Assembly: GCF_037996765.1 (NCBI RefSeq)
Contig: NZ_JBBNAD010000005.1
Location: 1,458,001-1,522,000, forward strand
Direction: 5' to 3'
DNA from: Bdellovibrio sp. GT3
GTDB taxonomy: Bacteria; Bdellovibrionota; Bdellovibrionia; Bdellovibrionales; Bdellovibrionaceae
DNA: 64,000 nt
A program made the position numbers and the translations under genes. The notes beneath the pieces are model-generated. The model was not told where the DNA came from and did not search any database. It saw only the letters and a list, made by a program, of their open reading frames with translations. Shown one piece after another: positions 62,418-64,000 of the stretch (positions are counted from its first letter, which is position 1; the number at the start of each line of letters is the position of its first letter).

Positions 62418-63166
62418 AGAAGTTTATTTTAATCTCTTTATTGTTGGGCTTAAGTGGATGTGGTGATCAACCTCATCTGAAAGCGATTTCCGTCAATCGC
62501 GAAGGCAACAAGCTTTTGGAAAAGCAGAGTTTTCAAGCCGCCAACGATAAATATATTGAAGCCTTAAGGTACAATCCATTCTTGTCCCGTTTGCACAGCA
62601 ACCTAGGGCTGACCTTTGAAGGATTGCAGCAGGCTGATAAAGCCCAGCAGTCCTATGCGGAAGCGGGGCGACTGGCTGATTTAACTCGTGACCAGGATAT
62701 GAAATTCGTCGCGCGTTTTAATGAGGCGCAGCTTTTAGGCAAAGCCAAAAAGGTGGATGAAGCGATCGCGCTTTATCAAAAAGCTCTGGAGATCATTCCC
62801 TCCAGCAATGAAGCGAAAACCAATATTGAGTTGCTGATTCAACAGCAGCAAGGTGGCGGCGGCGGTCAGGGCGACAAAAAAGAGGATCAAAAGGATCAAA
62901 AAGGTGACCAGCAACAGCAGGGTCAGCAAGGTGATCAAAACCAAGAGCAGGATCAAAAAGACCAGGACGGCAAAGACGGCCAGGAACAAAAGGACAAAAA
63001 GTACCAGGATTCTCCGAAGTACAAGCCTCGTCCTTTTGCAGGCAAAGAGCTGTCTGAGGGTGATGTGAAAAAGATCCTGGGAGAGATTAAGCAGCAGGAA
63101 GGAAAAATCCGGTCTGACTATAATCGCAAAGAATCGAAGGAGCAGCCTCGTGACAAAGATTGGTAG
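62414..63166 (+). CDS. batC: TPR lipoprotein BatC
   Basis: 250 residues. Lipobox LLGLSGCG. TPR units at about 25-135 (AANDKYIEALRYNPFLSRLHSNLGL, KVDEAIALYQKALEIIPSSNEA). Residues 145-205 are a low-complexity Gln/Asp/Lys tract, then a conserved C-terminal PFAGKELSEGDVKKILGEIKQQEG. In other Bat operons this gene encodes a TPR protein that joins the Bat complex. ATGA overlap with batB and a 17-base overlap with batD. Confidence 0.9.
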   Translation: MKKFILISLLLGLSGCGDQPHLKAISVNREGNKLLEKQSFQAANDKYIEALRYNPFLSRLHSNLGLTFEGLQQADKAQQSYAEAGRLADLTRDQDMKFVARFNEAQLLGKAKKVDEAIALYQKALEIIPSSNEAKTNIELLIQQQQGGGGGQGDKKEDQKDQKGDQQQQGQQGDQNQEQDQKDQDGKDGQEQKDKKYQDSPKYKPRPFAGKELSEGDVKKILGEIKQQEGKIRSDYNRKESKEQPRDKDW

Positions 63167-64000
63167 TCTTATCATCTTTCTGAGTTTCATTTTGAATGCA
63201 GCGGTATCTTTTGCTGCTGGCACTACGGTGAACGCGGTGACCGATCGAAATGAAGTGGGCATGGGAGAGACCTTCACCGTGACCGTTTCTGCGGTGACTT
63301 CTGATGATGTGAATATTCAGGACCCGCGTGTTCCGGAGCTGGATGGCTTTGATTTGTTAAATACATCCACTTCCACGGCTGTCGCACAGAAATTGGTGCC
63401 AGGCAAAGGTGGGATGCAGTTTGAAACTCAACGCCGCAAGGACTACAGCTATACTTTAACTCCGCAACGTCAGGGGACTTTAAGTGTTTCCTCCTTTGAA
63501 GTTATTGTCGGTGGCAAGGTTTTCAGAACTCAACCGATCGTGATTAAGGTGGGCAACACGGGCAGTACCATTCAAGGTGGTAATCAACGTCAAATGCCTC
63601 GTCGTCCCCAGATGCCAGGCATGGATGATCCTTTTGATTCCATGGACCGCGCCGAAGAGGAGATGTTCAATCAACTCTTGCAACAACGTCAGCGTCTGAT
63701 GCAGCAAATGCAGCAGCAGCACGGTGGCGGCATGCCGGATGACCAGTTCGGTGGTGGACCGTCATCCAGCACTATCGACAATCCCGCATTTAGAAGTTTA
63801 CCGACAAACCCCAACGATGCTTTTTTCATTGGTGTCGAAGTTGATAAAACAGAAGTGTACGAAGGTGAGCAGGTCACTGTGAACTGGTACATCTACACGC
63901 GCGGCCAAATGGAAACCCTGGATCGCTTAAAGTTCCCGGATCTAAAAGGCTTTTGGAAAGAAATCATTGAAGAAGTGCCAAGCATTCAATTTTATGAAGT
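63150..64000 (+). CDS. batD: BatD-like exported protein, 5' part (cut by window edge)
   Basis: An open frame begins at GTG 63150, with AAGGAG seven bases before it, and runs off the right edge after about 283 codons. It overlaps batC by 17 bases. Signal peptide KIGSLIIFLSFILNAAVSFA, then the BatD start NAVTDRNEVGMGETFTVTVSAV and PQRQGTLSVSSFEVIVGGKVFRT. A Met/Gln/Pro-rich insert (about residues 147-205) separates it from a second Ig-like domain beginning FFIGVEVDKTEVYEGEQVTV. BatD is a periplasmic beta-domain protein with a C-terminal membrane anchor, the latter outside the window. Confidence 0.88.
   Translation, partial: MTKIGSLIIFLSFILNAAVSFAAGTTVNAVTDRNEVGMGETFTVTVSAVTSDDVNIQDPRVPELDGFDLLNTSTSTAVAQKLVPGKGGMQFETQRRKDYSYTLTPQRQGTLSVSSFEVIVGGKVFRTQPIVIKVGNTGSTIQGGNQRQMPRRPQMPGMDDPFDSMDRAEEEMFNQLLQQRQRLMQQMQQQHGGGMPDDQFGGGPSSSTIDNPAFRSLPTNPNDAFFIGVEVDKTEVYEGEQVTVNWYIYTRGQMETLDRLKFPDLKGFWKEIIEEVPSIQFYE

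Overview
The window looks like chromosomal DNA of a Bdellovibrio-type predatory bacterium (Bdellovibrionota). This is inferred from gene content, not from a marker gene. It carries a TIGR02147/DUF4423 regulator, a SpoVG in a Gram-negative setting, many solitary short exported proteins each with its own ribosome site and terminator, very large Ig/propeller surface lipoproteins, several peptidoglycan-active exported enzymes, HAMP-poor chemoreceptors and a complete MoxR-Bat operon. The species cannot be resolved from the sequence alone.

Layout. 1-6957: the 3' end of an amidohydrolase, a GltS glutamate carrier, then a heavy-metal RND efflux operon (CzcC-like channel, a strikingly short adaptor, CzcA-like pump) bracketed by two small exported cysteine-rich proteins. 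6970-13822 (minus strand): an HAE1 RND pump, an L,D-transpeptidase-like protein, a lone CheY-like receiver and three small exported or membrane proteins. 13921-17192: an isochorismatase-fold hydrolase, a complete 969-bp IS1-like insertion sequence with a 9-bp target duplication, an RluA-type pseudouridine synthase and an exported polysaccharide deacetylase. 17204-28239: a 1614-residue surface lipoprotein, small genes (one apparently frameshifted), an EF-hand lipoprotein, an exported alpha/beta hydrolase and a 943-residue exported metallopeptidase/propeller/barrel protein.

28322-42968: pyrophosphatase, an AtoE-like fatty acid carrier, a chemoreceptor, peptidase T, a TPR lipoprotein, a glycerophosphodiesterase, a LysM/barrel protein overlapping a LamG lipoprotein, and an MHYT hybrid histidine kinase. 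42969-43349 holds a candidate structured RNA ending in a strong terminator. 43350-52911 is a stretch of small exported proteins with a TIGR02147 regulator (followed by a palindrome and a sigma-54-like promoter), a beta-barrel protein, a Qnr-like pentapeptide protein flanked by a 17-bp direct repeat, a GNAT acetyltransferase, tRNA-Gln(UUG) and SpoVG.

53104-57392 (minus strand): a second chemoreceptor, a DegP/HtrA protease, a DUF1844 protein and an HtpX-like protein whose HExxH motif reads HQLCH. 57580 to the end: moxR, DUF58, a DUF4381-like gene, batA, batB, batC and the start of batD, all overlapping or nearly so.

Themes: envelope remodelling and quality control (deacetylase, L,D-transpeptidase, DegP, HtpX, Bat), metal and solute export, and surface or secreted proteins of unknown role. 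I found no CRISPR array, restriction system or prophage. The items most worth a second look are the one-domain RND adaptor, the HQLCH HtpX homologue, the candidate RNA at 43135-43316, the frameshifted small gene at 22434-22632, the direct repeats around the pentapeptide gene, and the insertion sequence landing on the shared stop codons of two convergent genes.
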